Positions 12,396-24,643 of a stretch of DNA of 64,000 bases are shown one piece after another. Under the pieces are notes generated by a model. The model saw only the letters and a program-made list of their open reading frames with translations. It did not search any database and was not told the origin of the DNA. This DNA comes from Isoperla grammatica. Taxonomy: Eukaryota; Arthropoda; Insecta; Plecoptera; Perlodidae. Every line of letters begins with the position of its first letter. Position 1 is the first letter of the stretch. Both the position numbers and the translations under genes were made by a program. The stretch lies in NCBI GenBank assembly GCA_945910005.1, contig OX246739.1, positions 5,238,001 through 5,302,000 on the forward strand. Direction: 5' to 3'.

Positions 12396-13638
12396 GGTAA
12401 AACTAGAGATGGGCAACCTTTTTCAATAATTGATGAATCGAATCATTTGATAAAATAAGCAAAGAATCGATTCATACAAACAATCGGTTCAAAATAATCG
12501 ATTAGTTAAAAAATCGAATCATATGATAAATTCACTGTTTATGGCCACAAAACGATATTTTCAATCAAAAGTTAATAATATTCATATTCATAATGACCTA
12601 ATGCACTTTGTAGTATGTAGTTACCACTTTGAACGTCCTACATTTCATATTTTGATCTATTTTCAAGTCTAAAATTTCAAGGCCCTGCCCTGTGTTATAC
12701 AATACATGTATGATGTAAAACTTATATATTAAACATCTTATGACTGTAGTCACTAATTTGCCTCATTATTAGTTGATTTGAGACCACTTACAATTTTGAA
12801 AATACCATCCAAATAGCCTCGACGTTTTTGGGGTGTTTCGAGAAGTTTTATGAGTGCACAGTGGCAGGAATGCTTGCACACAAGTATTCACCTAAACAAA
12901 GAAAATATCCTTGCTGACAACGCAATACAAAAATCTAATAATTCTAAGACATAGTTATCATAATAGCATGCCACTGGTTTCATTTTATTCTCAGTAAGGC
13001 GTACTCGTAAGTTTGTACTTGCAGGCGTGTAACAAATTGGTTTTAAGTAGGGGGGTCAAGAATGTAGAGTGGGTCAGAAGCATAACCTACCATATTTAAT
13101 TTTCATTAAAAATGAGTTAGATATATGGTTGGTTACCTAATATTGCCAGCTTTTTACACGACAATCCATTTTGATGCAAAATCGACCATCTCCAATGTTA
13201 TTGCAGGAATAATTCATGCATTAGGTTCAAAACCTACCATCTCCATTCACTATTTAGTTTTAAAAACCACGTCATATCCACAAACCAATCAGAAAGCTTC
13301 TATTAAAAGTGCATATACAAAAGGTGCATCTATGGGGTGCATATTCCAACGTTGCGGAAAAGTAAACATACATTTTTAACTAACCCCTGCAAATATTACA
13401 AATCTCAGTACTTAAAAACGCTTACAAGACTGTAACTGAAACATATTTTCTTGATCTCCCACAAATCAGTCGTTTTTGAGATTGTAGGTTTTGCTTCTTT
13501 TTTTTTAATTGAATAGTTACAGAAATTATTTTCATTAGAATACATTGAACATAGTATAATTTACCTAGTCTACATTACAATGGTTATTTTAAAATATTAC
13601 CAAATTAACACAATACTATGGACATTATGATGTAATCT

Positions 13639-13900
13639 CTAATTCGTTTGTTCTTGGATTGTCTCTAACTGCTTTGGCAGCACCCGTAACCTCTTGCGGG
13701 ACTCGGGAAGGACTTGGAGTGAACCGGGATGTAACTGCACGTTGGCGAGTTCCCCAGGGTTCGTCTTCTTGGGAACGATGGGCGGCAGTCGGAGGCAGCT
13801 AGGAGGCAAGTTGGCCAACAAAAGTCTGGTAGATTTCGTCTTCACTCATATTATAGAGAATCATTTTTCACAACAATTTTGTTGTAGGAAAAGTATCTGA
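13639..13900 (-). other. GC-richer open stretch inside the transposon, possibly a captured exon
   Basis: A locally GC-rich segment with open frames on both strands. The minus frame reads LPPSCLRLPPIVPKKTNPGE, continuing to a stop at 13639. Just upstream another minus frame has MSEDEIYQTFVGQLAS and then a stop. It stands out from the AT-rich surroundings and might be a host-gene fragment. I recognise no family. Confidence 0.2.
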
Positions 13901-14485
13901 TACCGTTGTAGAATCATTTGGCATGCTAGTTGCTGTAGTTGATTAGTTCACAACTTTTTTAACAACGCAACGTTCACAAAGTTTCCCGCATACCATTTAA
14001 CGTATCTATCAGGTTCAACAGTCACCACGGCTCAACAAATAGTTGATTTACTTAAAATAATTATGTTCAGTAACGCAGAATTGAATCAATATGTTATTAC
14101 GGTAGTATTTTGGCTTTCGCAGCAGTGGGAGCCCAGACTTTCATCCTACTAGTGGGGTTTTTGGGTAGTTGGATACTTGTGGTATTCGCCTGGGATAGCA
14201 GCTCTTCTCAAGTGCCCGGAAAATTACTTTAGATTGATTCATTATTCAATCCAGAAGGATTTCTGTGAGATGATGTTATATCTACCTTACTAAAATCATT
14301 TTAAAGTTGAAGGGTGGTGGAGGAGGGGCACAGTGTATAAGTCTCACTCCTATGTATCAGTATCATGCACAATTAAACGATTTTGGACCTTTGGTTGGAC
14401 AATCATGATCGCCCCACCCCCTGTGTCCGCTACTGCTACTATACCTTCATTATAATTACCAATTTATTTTAAAATTCAAATAAAT

Positions 14486-15250
14486 TGTGTTATGCGCTGT
14501 GATTGTGTATTTAAATGAAAAATAGTTGAAAGTTTTTAAAAATGTTAATTAACTAGTTTTTGAAAGAATCAAACGTGTTTGTAGATAGCTCAAAACTTTG
14601 TTAGATGTAGACATATGTGTTTTGAAAGGGGTGCTTTAGCCCCTAAGCACCCACATACGGGCGCCCCTGAGTGAGGGGTTAGAGAGGAACGTGAGGTGGT
14701 GATCAATTGCCCGCTCCTACCCCCCCCCCCCCCCGTTGTTTCGCGTATGTCTTCTTGTTTTGAATAATGTAAGTTTGGGTAAAATGATACTAATTGTGCA
14801 TCAACTTATGTTTCCCTGGTTCTGTTTCAGAATGTTGTAAAATATGTCGCTCTCACTGTCAAGATGTTGTATCTCAGTCTTCTGGACTCAATGACGTCCC
14901 TTTTAGCACCATTCACATGCTGCTGTACCAAATAGGGCCTTCCGATTCACCTCCTCAACGTGTGTTTTCTCGTCGCGTCACCTCGTCAATCTCCAGGCCG
15001 GAGATGCAACGCCAAACTACAATCTCTCCTGTGTGCTTGCCTATTGAAGCCGAGCATCCCTGGACCAAATGGGACGGATTTTCTCATGTACTTGTTCAAT
15101 TCATGCTTTTGTGTTCACATTTTATTGTACTTAGTTCTTTTTCTGAATCCTATTGTCGCTGCTGTTGTTTGTATCTAGTTTTTGAAGCCAACTGTTGAGA
15201 AGGGAATGCACTTACTTGTTGTGCGCTGTGATTGTGTATTTAAATGGAAA
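14486..15250 (+). other. Segment bounded by a ~29-bp direct repeat, with an unidentified 134-codon frame
   Basis: The sequence GCGCTGTGATTGTGTATTTA recurs at about 14492 and 15222 within longer near-identical stretches. Between them is a poly-C tract (14720-14734) and a plus frame (14794-15198) that includes ECCKICRSHCQDVV and follows a plausible acceptor TTCTGTTTCAG. The frame has no recognised domain. The array starts right after the second repeat. Confidence 0.3.
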
Positions 15251-15710
15251 ATCCTTGGTGACGTGGTATGAACGTCGGTAGCGTCGGTTTGCACAGGTCG
15301 TGGTGAGGCGACGCCAACTTCAGGTAACCAAAATAGTAGATTTTTTGAGGTTTTTATTTTTTTACGGGGAAACGGTTTGAGATAGAATTTTTTGGTTGTC
15401 AATTCCTTCATATTCATACCTCTCTTGATTTTATGAGTATTTAAAAAAAAAAAAAAAAAAATTCAATTTTCTCCGATCTTGCTTTTCTGAGAGGTTTTTC
15501 GAAATTTTGACCGCCTGTATCTCTGTTAGTATGACCCCCAGCATATTTTCGTTTTCAGGATGTCTAGATAATTAACGCAAAAAAAAATAAAAAAAATACA
15601 GAACCAATTTTGGACCACCCGTTTTTTAGCTACGAACGCAGAAAAAAAAATGTCCCCTTAGCAAACCCTTCTCAACTTTGCTGTTCTGAATATGGAAGAA
15701 AAAAAGTTTG

Positions 15711-15787
15711 CTGGTAACTGGCCTCGAACCCCGGACCTCTAAAACACTAAGCCACGACGCTACTGCCTGCGCCGTGCCACTCGATGG
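15711..15787 (-). mobile_element. tRNA-like module 1, array unit 1
   Basis: On the minus strand GGCACGGCGCAGGCAGTAGC (box A-like) is followed by GGGGTTCGAGGCC (box B). Equivalent modules lie at 17191-17268, 18672-18748 and 20161-20237. The acceptor arms do not pair, so a SINE-type Pol III promoter is likelier than a functional tRNA. Confidence 0.5.
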
Positions 15788-15980
15788 AAAATGCATCACT
15801 AAGACTGGTATATAACACACTGCTCTCAATGTATGCATGTCACCAAATATAAATGGATTTACGAACAGAAGGTCTCATTGGATTTAAAAAATATCCAAGA
15901 ATACGATCTGATGATAAAAACTCCGCAAATTGAGATATAAATGATATAAATGTGTGTACATGGATGAAAAAAAAAGAGTA

Positions 15981-16053
15981 GTGGGGACGGGTCTCGAACC
16001 CCAGACCTCAAGCATAGTAACCGACGACGCTACTGCATTCGCCATAGCACACC
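15981..16053 (-). mobile_element. tRNA-like module 2, array unit 1
   Basis: On the minus strand GTGTGCTATGGCGAATGCAG is followed by GGGGTTCGAGACCCGTCCCC, a clear box B. Equivalents lie at 17461-17534, 18943-19016 and 20611-20683. It lies about 200-370 bp from module 1 in every unit, and the solo copy at 7700-8105 carries this module. Confidence 0.5.
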
Positions 16054-19000
16054 ATGATACTTTCAGCGCTTACACAGGTACAAGATATACTGCTCTCAAT
16101 GTTGTGCATTGTTTGGGGTATTCAGATAGCTTAATCATAACCTCCTATAGCCGTCTGAACTCCTGATACACATGTACAGAAAACGCAGTTTTGGGGCTTT
16201 CAAGACTTGGTTCATTCTAATATCAAAACCTCCTATAGCCGTCTGAACTCCTAATACACATCCACAGAAAACGCATAGGACTTAGTAAATTCACGTTGGG
16301 AACATCACTGAACAGCCAACATTAAAACATGTTTTCTGGGCTAACCATGAATCGTAGGCAAACCATAACATGTTCAATAAGTACACTGGAAATGGACGTT
16401 GCAGAAAGTGTAGACATTATTGTCTTAACCCTTTAATCCGTGACGCTACGCAGTGTCAAGAACGTGCTAAAATACACTGCGTTTTTGAGTTTTTAATTTT
16501 TTACAGCTATATTGTTTACTTGGGAGATCTTGAAGTTAATATCTAAGGTAGAACTAATAATTTTCTACTTTGAAAAAAATCAACGTGTACCTATGTTTGT
16601 TGTGAACGACGTCAGGCGTCGCCGAAATTTCAAAGATTTTCTTGTCAAGTTCCACTTTCGGTACCGATTGTGGATGAACGTTGGTACCTAGTTAGTCGTT
16701 GCGTCGAACTTAAGCTCAGTAAGAATCCTTGGTGACGTAGTATGAGCGTCGGTAGCGTCGGTTTGCACAGGTCGTGGTGAGGCGACGCCAACTTCAGGTA
16801 ACCAAAATAGTAGATTTTTTGAGGTTTTTATTTTTTTACGGGAAAACGGTTTGAGATCGAATTTTTTGGTTGTCAATTCCTTCATATTCATTCCTCTCTT
16901 GATTTTATGAGTATTTTTAAAAAAATAAAAAAAAATAAAAATTTCAATTTTCTCCGATCTTGCTTTTCTGTGAGGTTTTTCGAAATTTTGACCGCCTGTA
17001 TCTCTGTAAGTATGACCCCCAGCATATTTTCGTTTTCAGGATGTCTAGATAATTAACGCAAAAAAAATAAAAAAAATACAGAACCAATTTTGGACCACCC
17101 GTTTTTTAGCTACGAACGCAGAAAAATAAAATTTCCCCTTAGTAAACCCTTCTCAACTTTGCTGCTCTGAATATGGAAGAAAAAAAGTTTGCTGGTAACT
17201 GGCCTCGAACCCCGGACCTCTAAAACACTAAGCCACGACGCTACTGCCTGCGCCGTGCCACTCAATGGAAAATGCATCACTTAGACTGGTATATAACACA
17301 CTGCTCTCAATGTATGCATGTCAACAAATATATATGGATTTACGAACAGAAGGTCTCATTGGATTTAAAAAATATCCAAGAATACGATCTGATGCTAAAA
17401 ACTCCGCAAATTGAGATATAAATGATATAAAAGTGTGAATATGGATGGAAAAAAAAGAGTGGTGGTGACGGGTCTCGAACCCCAGACCTCAAGCATGGTA
17501 AGCGACGACGCTACTGCATTCGCCATAGCACACGATGATACTTTCAGCGCTTACACAGGTACAAGACATACCGCTCTCAATGTTGTGCATTGTTTGGGGT
17601 ATTCAGATAGCTTAATCATAACCTCCTATAGCCGTCTGAACTCCTGATACACATGTACAGAAAACGCAGTGTTGGGGCTTTCAAGACTTGGTTCATTCTA
17701 ATATCATAACCTCCTATAGCCGTCTGAACTCCTGATACACATCCACAAAAAACGCATAGGACTTAGTAAATTCACGTTGGGAACATCACTGAACAGCCAA
17801 CATTAAAACATGTTTTCTGGGCTAACCATGAATCATAGGCAAACCATAACATGTTCAATAAGTACACTGGGAATGGACGTTGCCGAAATTGTAGACATTA
17901 TTGTCTTAACCTTTTAATCCGTGACGCTACGCAGTGTTAAAAACGTGCTAAAATACACTGCGTTTTTGAGTTTTTAATTTTTTACAGCTATATTGTTTAC
18001 TTGGGAGATCTTGAAGTTAATACCCAAGGTAGAACTAATAATTTTCTACATTGAAAAAAATCAACGTGTGCCTATGTTTGTTGTGAACGACGTCAGGCGT
18101 CGCCGAAATTTCAAAGATTTTCTTGTCAAGTTCCACTTTCGGTACCGATTGTGGATGAACGGTGGTACCTAGTTAGTCGTAGCGTCGAACTTAAGGTCAG
18201 TAAGAATCCTTGGTGACGTAGTATGAGCGTCGGTAGCGTTGGTTTGCACAGTTCGTGTTGAGGCGACGCCAACTTCAGGTAACCAAAATAGTAGATTTTT
18301 TGAGGTTTTTATTTTTTTACGGGAAAACGGTTTGAGATAAAATTTTTTGGTTGTCAATTCCTTCATATTCATACCTCTCTTGATTTTACGATTTTTTTTT
18401 AAAAAATGAAAAAAAATAAAAATTTCTATTTTCTCCGATCTGTCTTTTCTGTGAGGTTTTTCGAAATTTTGACCGCCTGTATCTCTGAAAGTATGACCTC
18501 CAGCATATTTTCGTTTTCAGGATGTCTAGATAATTAACGCAAAAAAAATAAAAAAAATACAGAACCAATTTTGGACCACCCGTTTTTTAGCTACAAACGC
18601 AGAAAAAAAAAATTTCCCCTTAGTAAACCCTTCTCAACTTTGCTGCTCTGAATATGGAAGAAAAAAAGTTTGCTGGTAACTGGCCTCGAACCCCGGACCT
18701 CTAAAACACTAAGCCACGATGCTACTGCCTGCGCCGTGCCACTCGATGGAAAATTCATCACTTAGACTGGTATATAACACACTGCTCTCAATGTTTGCAT
18801 GTCACCAAATATATATGGATTTACGAACAGAAGGTCTCATTGGATTTAAAAAATATCCAAGAATACGATCTGATGATAAAAACTCCGCAAATTGAGATAT
18901 AAATGATATAAATGTGTGTACATGGATGGAAAAAAAAAGAGTAGTGGGGACGGGTCTCGAACCCCAGACCTCAAGCATAGTAACCGACGACGCTACTGCA

Positions 19001-22000
19001 TTCGCCATAGCACACCATGATACTTTCAGCGCTTACACAGGTACAAGATATACTGCTCTCAATGTTGTGCATTGTTTGGGGTATTCAGATAGCTTAATCA
19101 TAACCTCCTATAGCCGTCTGAGCTCCTGATACACATGTACAGAAAACGCAGTTTTGGGGCTTTCAAGACTTGGTTCATTCTAATATCATAACCTCCTATA
19201 GCCGTCTGAACTCCTGATACACATCCACAGAAAACGCATAGGACTTAGTAAATTCCCGTTGGGAACATCACTGAACAGCCAACATTAAAACATGTTTTCT
19301 GGGCTAACCATGAATCGTAGGCAAACCATAACATGTTCAATAAGTACACTGGGAATGGACGTTGCAGAAAGTGTAGACATTATTGTCTTAACCCTTTAAT
19401 CCGTGACGCTACGCAGTGTCAAAACGTGCTAAAATACACTGCGTTTTTGAGTTTTTAATTTTTTACAGCTATATTGTTTACTTGGGAGATCTTGAAGTTA
19501 ATACCCAAGGTAGAACTTATAATTTTCTACTTTGAAAAAAATCAACGTGTAGGCTACCTATGTTTGTTGTGAACGACGTCAGGCGTCGCCGAAATTTCAA
19601 AGATTTTCTTGTCAAGTTCCACTTTCGGTACCGATTGTGGATGAACGGTGGTACCCAGTTAGTCGTAGCGTCGAACTTAAGGTCAGTAAGAATCCTTGGT
19701 GACGTAGTATGAGCGTCGGTAGCGTCGGTTTGCACAGGTCGTGGTGAGGAGACGCCAACTTCAGGTAACCAAAATAGTAGATTTTTTGAGGTTTTTATTT
19801 TTTTACTGGTAAACGGTTTGAGATAGAATTTTTTGGTTGTCAATTCCTTCTTATTTATCGCTTTCTTGATATGTTTCATATTTTTAAAAAAATAAAAAAA
19901 AAAAAAAATTTCAAAATTCTCCGATCCTGGCTTTCTGTGAGGTTTTTTTGAATTTTTGGGCGCCTGTATCTCTGTTAGTATGACTCCCACCATATTTTGT
20001 TTTTCAGAATGTCTAGATAATTAACGCAAAAAAATAAAAAAAAATACAGAAACAAATTTGGGCTACACGTTTTTTTTGCTACGAGCACTTTATAAAAAAG
20101 TTTCCTCCATGTAAACCCTTCTCAACTTTTCTTGTCTTAATATGGAAGAAAAAAAGACTGCCGGTTGCGGGAATCGAACCCCGGACCGTGAAAACACTAG
20201 TCGGCGTCGCTACTTCCTACGCCACGCCACAGGATGGAAGTTGTTTCGCTTACACTAGTACATAACACACCGCTCTCAATGAATGCATGTATGTATCTCG
20301 ATTCATTCTTATTGCATTTTTACATCTAAGATAGATAAATTAACGAACAGACGGTCTCATTGGATTCAAAACATATTCAAGAATACGATCTGAAGATAAT
20401 AACTCCGAAAATTGTGAAAAAAACGGCTTCAAAGTTTTTTTTAATTTTCGGAGTTTTTATCATCAGATCGTGTTGATTGATTGGTGGATCGCGAAAGAGT
20501 TAATCGTTTGTGGAAACAATGAGCCGTTTGACAGTAAAAAAAATAAACCGTGTTCATGCACGTTGATGCATTGATATAAATACGTGAAAATGGTGGAACA
20601 AAAAAGAGTGGGTGTAACGGGTCTCGAACCCCAGACCTCGACCATGGTAGGCGGAGACATACCACGTACGCCATAGCACACGATGATACTCCCAGCGCTT
20701 ACACAGGTACAAGACATACTGCTCCCAATGTTGTGCGTTGTTCGGGGTTTTCAGTTAGCTTATATCATAACCTCCTATAGCCGTCTGAACTCCGGATACA
20801 CATCCAAATAAAACGCAGTTTTGGGACTTTCAAGACTTGACGTTGGGAACATCACTTTAACCTCCTATAGCCGTCTGAACTCCTCATACACATCCACAGA
20901 AAACGTAGTTTTGGGACCCACGTTGGGAACATCACACTAAACAGCCAACATTAAAACATGTTTCCTCGGCTTACCGTTAATGCAAGGCAAACATTAACAT
21001 GTCCAATGTATAGAGTAAGAATGTCCAATGAAGAAACTCTAATCAATATTTTCTTAACCCTTGACCAAGAGACGCTACGCGTCGTCAAAGACGTGCTCAA
21101 ATACACTCTGTTTTTTAGAATTATATTCTTTACGGCTATATTGTTTATTTGGGTGATCTTAAAATTAATTCCTGAGGTAGATCTAAAAATTGTCTACTTT
21201 GAAAAAAATAATCGCTTTGCTATGTTTGTTGTGAACGACGTCAGAAGTCGCCGAAATTTTAAAGATTTTCTTGTCAAGTTCCACTTTCGGTACCGATTGT
21301 GGATGAACGGTGGTACCCAGTTAGTCGTAGCGTCGAACTTAAGGTCAAGAAGAATCTTTGGTGACGTAGTATGAGCGTCGGTAGCGTCGGTTTGCACAGA
21401 TCGTGGTGGGGCGACGCCAACTTCAAGTAACCAAAATAGTAGATTTTTTGAGGTTTTTATTTTTTTACGGGTAAACGGTTTGAGATAGAATTTTTTGGTT
21501 GTCAATTCCTTCGTATTTATCGCTTTCTTGATATGTTTCATATTAAAAAAAAAAAAATCAAAATTTTAAGATTCTGCCTTTCTGTGAGGTTTTTTGAAAT
21601 TTTGGGCGCCTGTATCTCTGTTAGTATGACTCCTACCATATTTTCGTTTTCAGGATGTCTAGATAATCAACGCAAAAAAAAATAAAAGAAATACAGAAAC
21701 AAATTTGGGCCCCACGTTTTTTTGCTACGAGCACTTTTCGATCGATTCTTTTCACCCATCTCTAGGTAAAACAATCTGATTGGTTGAATGAAATACACAC
21801 TAGCAACAATGATGTGTAACAGTTTTTTAAAACTCGGCGAGAGAAAATGTAGCCTACTTGTCTACAGCTGTTCAATGTACATTCAATCCATCCTGACGCC
21901 ACGGCACATAATCTGAGATTACTTGTGAAATGAATTCTGTAACTCTGCTATGTAAATCATTTCATCCCACTGAGATGTGTTTCAATATGATATGCCTTGT

Positions 22001-22091
22001 ACCTCTGCCTATGCGAACATTTCAATAAGAAACAAACGATGTGATATCGAAGAGAGTTGTGCGTTATACTGCAGGTGTTACTTGAGTAACG

Positions 22092-22226
22092 CAATCGCTC
22101 ACTCGTTGATGGTGTTCGGAGCCTACAGGATTGGTTTAATCGCTTTAAATTTATAAGTCTCCCACTGACAATCAGTTTTGTTACTGAGTGGGTAGACTCT
22201 AAATGTGAATTTATTTATTTAATAGC
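22092..22226 (+). mobile_element. Dispersed ~130-bp repeat (copy 1)
   Basis: From TCACTCGTTGATGGTGTTCG to TGTGAATTTATTTATT this is the inverted counterpart of 54025-54152, with many shared blocks (GGTTTAATC/GGTTTAGTC, ACTGAGTGGGTAGACTCTAA). The second copy ends in an (AAAT)n tract, suggesting a short retroelement. It lies just right of the 9.4-kb element. Confidence 0.6.
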
Positions 22227-24476
22227 ATTGCAATGTTAATTGTTGTTCATATTACATTAATTATTTTTAAGTAAGTAATAAAAACGGGGTCCGGTGTGTA
22301 CAAGTCAGAACAAGTTTTGAAACTTAATAAGTTCTCTGCTGCAATGACATTGACAGCCCAATAAATCAATGCAATAATATTGGTTGTGTTACAGTGTTTT
22401 ACTTACTACTGTAGTCTCTTTATAGCTTTAGGATTGGCAGGGCAGGAGAAAAACAATATTATCAAGTTTGAAACACTGCCAGTTTAATATATATTCCTGC
22501 CTACAACATAACAACCATGAAACATTATATAGTCATCTGATACTTTAACATACCCATGCAATAACCAGCAGCAATTTCATGATTTGATCCCCATCGCACG
22601 GAAGTGAGCAGTTGGATCGAAAGGACTCGACATATAGTTCACTCTTCTGAAGACTATTCAAACGTGCAATAACTGAGAAATTGTAAACTATCTTGGTCCC
22701 ATTATATACAGTACCTGGTTATCAGATATTTCCAAGCTATTTGCATTGTGTACGGCATGAATTTCAATAACCAGAAACTAATTACAAGTATGAAGTTACC
22801 GGTATGTAAAATTTTGATCTAAGTTTACGGAATCAAATTATTAGTGTACTAAAGTTATCTGAAAAGTGAGAAAATAAACACAATGAATAAACATTAATTG
22901 AACATTAATATGGGAACCCCAAAAGTACAAAATATGAATATGTGAGATAGATAAGTAAATTACATTCCAAACAAATAATTTTGTTGTATGTTATAGCTAG
23001 GTAGCACCGGGAGCCCCAAACCAACCTTGAGTTTCTCTGCAAGACAATGATAATGCATGTCTGCTATTTGATTACCATTGAAAAAGCTTTCAAGCAATGC
23101 AATCCCGATGTCTCAAGCAGTGTTTGGTTACTTAAATATACTTGAAATGGCTTGAGATTCAGGTCAGAAGGTTCTTTTCGCAGAGTTTTACCAAACCTAC
23201 CTTTGGGTGTTTACATTTATTTACTTGATCGGATCAGAGCCTACAGACGTCACACATGGTCTTTACATCTGTATCATACGAGGATTGTCCATCAATCCTG
23301 GGACTGGCTCTGCAAAGGTTTATGGGAAGCTTTGCAGTATAGGTACATAAACCCTTCAGGCACATTCATAACCTAACCTTATAACACCTACCACGAGCCT
23401 AAATAACCTTTTCGAAATAAATGTTCAAAAATCATAAAATGTTGACTGATCTACTCCACTAAAAAAAACAACCTGTCTAGTGATCTGATTAGGTTAATAG
23501 ACCAGAGTTGATCTGATTGAATCACACTCAACTACTGAACTGATAGATCCGAGTTACTCAGATCAGGTAAACATAAGCACCCATTATAGAAGTTCAAGTT
23601 AGGTTCCAAACTCAACTAGTTTGAACAGTCAACATATAGAAGTAGCCAGCTATAGAAAGAAACTCACTTAATCAGTCAATCAATGAGAAATATGCAAAAT
23701 AAAAGGCAAACATTTTACTTGCATTTATTGTATAGAGTACATCTATGCTGTCAAGTTTTAAAACCATGAAGATGTGTGTCAATTTCTTATCAATGAAAGG
23801 TCAACCTTATGCTCAATATAAGTACCTAATAAAAATAAAAATAAATTCATATAATCATCATAATCATTTTTTTTAAATTAGCCAGACTTGTTTTTATTGA
23901 TTGTGATAATTATAGCTTAATAAATTTAAAAGAAATTTGGACTGAGAGATGAGTGAGTCAGTGGTAGACATAACATTAGAATATTATTACCATTGTGGGA
24001 GAAGAAACTTTAAAAAAAGAACATGTTCTTTTCTATGAAGTTTTCAATAAACTCACTCTTTTTTTGAAGTTTCAATAGTTCATTTTTGGGAAAGAATTTT
24101 TAGTGTGATAAAAGTTAATTTGGAATTTCCTTCTTTGGGTTACGTAGTGCCGCAGCCTTTAGAAACGTTCTTATTTGAAAATAACTTCCCCAGCACAGGA
24201 TTAGACCAGAGAAGACAATGTAGCAAACAAAATACTTTAATCGCATGTCATGCATAATTTAATATGGGTACAGTAATAGAATTTATTTATAATTCATACT
24301 CTGAATTCACTATGTTTTGTTTTATCAAATAACGTACACAGCTGCATCTGAGCTCATTTCATGTCACAAAATTCAAATTGTATGCAATGATCTGCAGACA
24401 TAACAAATTTATAGTAGTATAAATAAAGCTTTTGTGTGCAGGTCTTTCTTTATGCAACCACACAAGACATCTCTAA

Positions 24477-24643
24477 GGTCCAAATTCACCAAACTTTTAA
24501 ATCAGCCGATTTACTAATCTCAGATTGGTTACCATGATTTCAACAAACATTACATACAAAATGCATGGTGGCTTCTACTGGGCGCCATTTTTGATCTCCG
24601 ATTAACAGAAAATCACCGGATTAAGGTTTGGTGAAACTGGCCC
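24477..24643. mobile_element. PIF/Harbinger-like MITE
   Basis: A 167-bp element with inverted ends GGTCCAAATTCACCAAAC and (reverse complement) GGGCCAGTTTCACCAAAC, flanked by TAA on both sides (24474-24476, 24644-24646). GG-CC--TTTCACCAAAC ends with a 3-bp TAA duplication fit PIF/Harbinger. A second copy is at 62613-62775. Confidence 0.7.

Larger units (their letters stand above)
2978..12403. other. Region upstream of the adenylyl cyclase exons: introns or intergenic
   Basis: About 9.4 kb with no exon I can support. It holds the possible transposon at 3091-3845, tRNA-like repeats near 6268 and 6569, the array-related copy at 7700-8105, an (AAAT)n tail at about 11196-11231 and a GC-richer block at 12200-12395. 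Upstream exons of the adenylyl cyclase may lie here. A short GC-richer stretch near 11676-11770 (minus), ending in TTAG|GTGAGG, could be one, but its ATG frame stops before the donor. Confidence 0.4.
15253..21760 (-). repeat. Tandem array of a ~1.48-kb unit (4 full copies plus a partial one)
   Basis: Using CCTTGGTGACG as phase marker, units begin at 15253, 16737, 18208, 19694 and 21356, giving periods of 1484, 1471, 1486 and 1662 bp. The fourth copy is more diverged and carries extra sequence. The first three are highly alike. The fifth stops at the transposon's right end. Every full unit has two tRNA-like modules on the minus strand, several copies of CTCCTATAGCCGTCTGAACT, and an A-rich tract. 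No protein frame is conserved through all copies: for example ACCCAGTTAG in the later copies is ACCTAGTTAG in the first two, which puts a stop in both the plus and minus frames there. Confidence 0.85.
12404..21764. mobile_element. 9.4-kb hAT-like transposon carrying a tandem array
   Basis: The left end TAGAGATGGGCAAC (12404) and the right end (reverse complement TAGAGATGGGTGAA, ending 21764) match over their first 11 bases. The element is flanked by a perfect 8-bp direct repeat GGTAAAAC at 12396-12403 and 21765-21772. An 8-bp target duplication with TAGRGRTGGGC ends is characteristic of hAT elements. Several AATCGATT/AATCGAAT motifs sit just inside the left end and ATCGATCGATTC just inside the right. 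No transposase is recognisable, so it looks non-autonomous. The inside has an AT-rich left part to about 15,200 and then a tandem array of a 1.48-kb unit. Confidence 0.65.

Noticed and set aside
19517..19993. 158-codon minus frame in the array
   Set aside because: It is interrupted in the first two units by a stop, includes an A/T-run-encoded Phe-rich stretch, and no family is recognised.
20958..21374. 138-codon plus frame in the array
   Set aside because: The matching region in the other units has stops and shifts, and the protein resembles nothing known.
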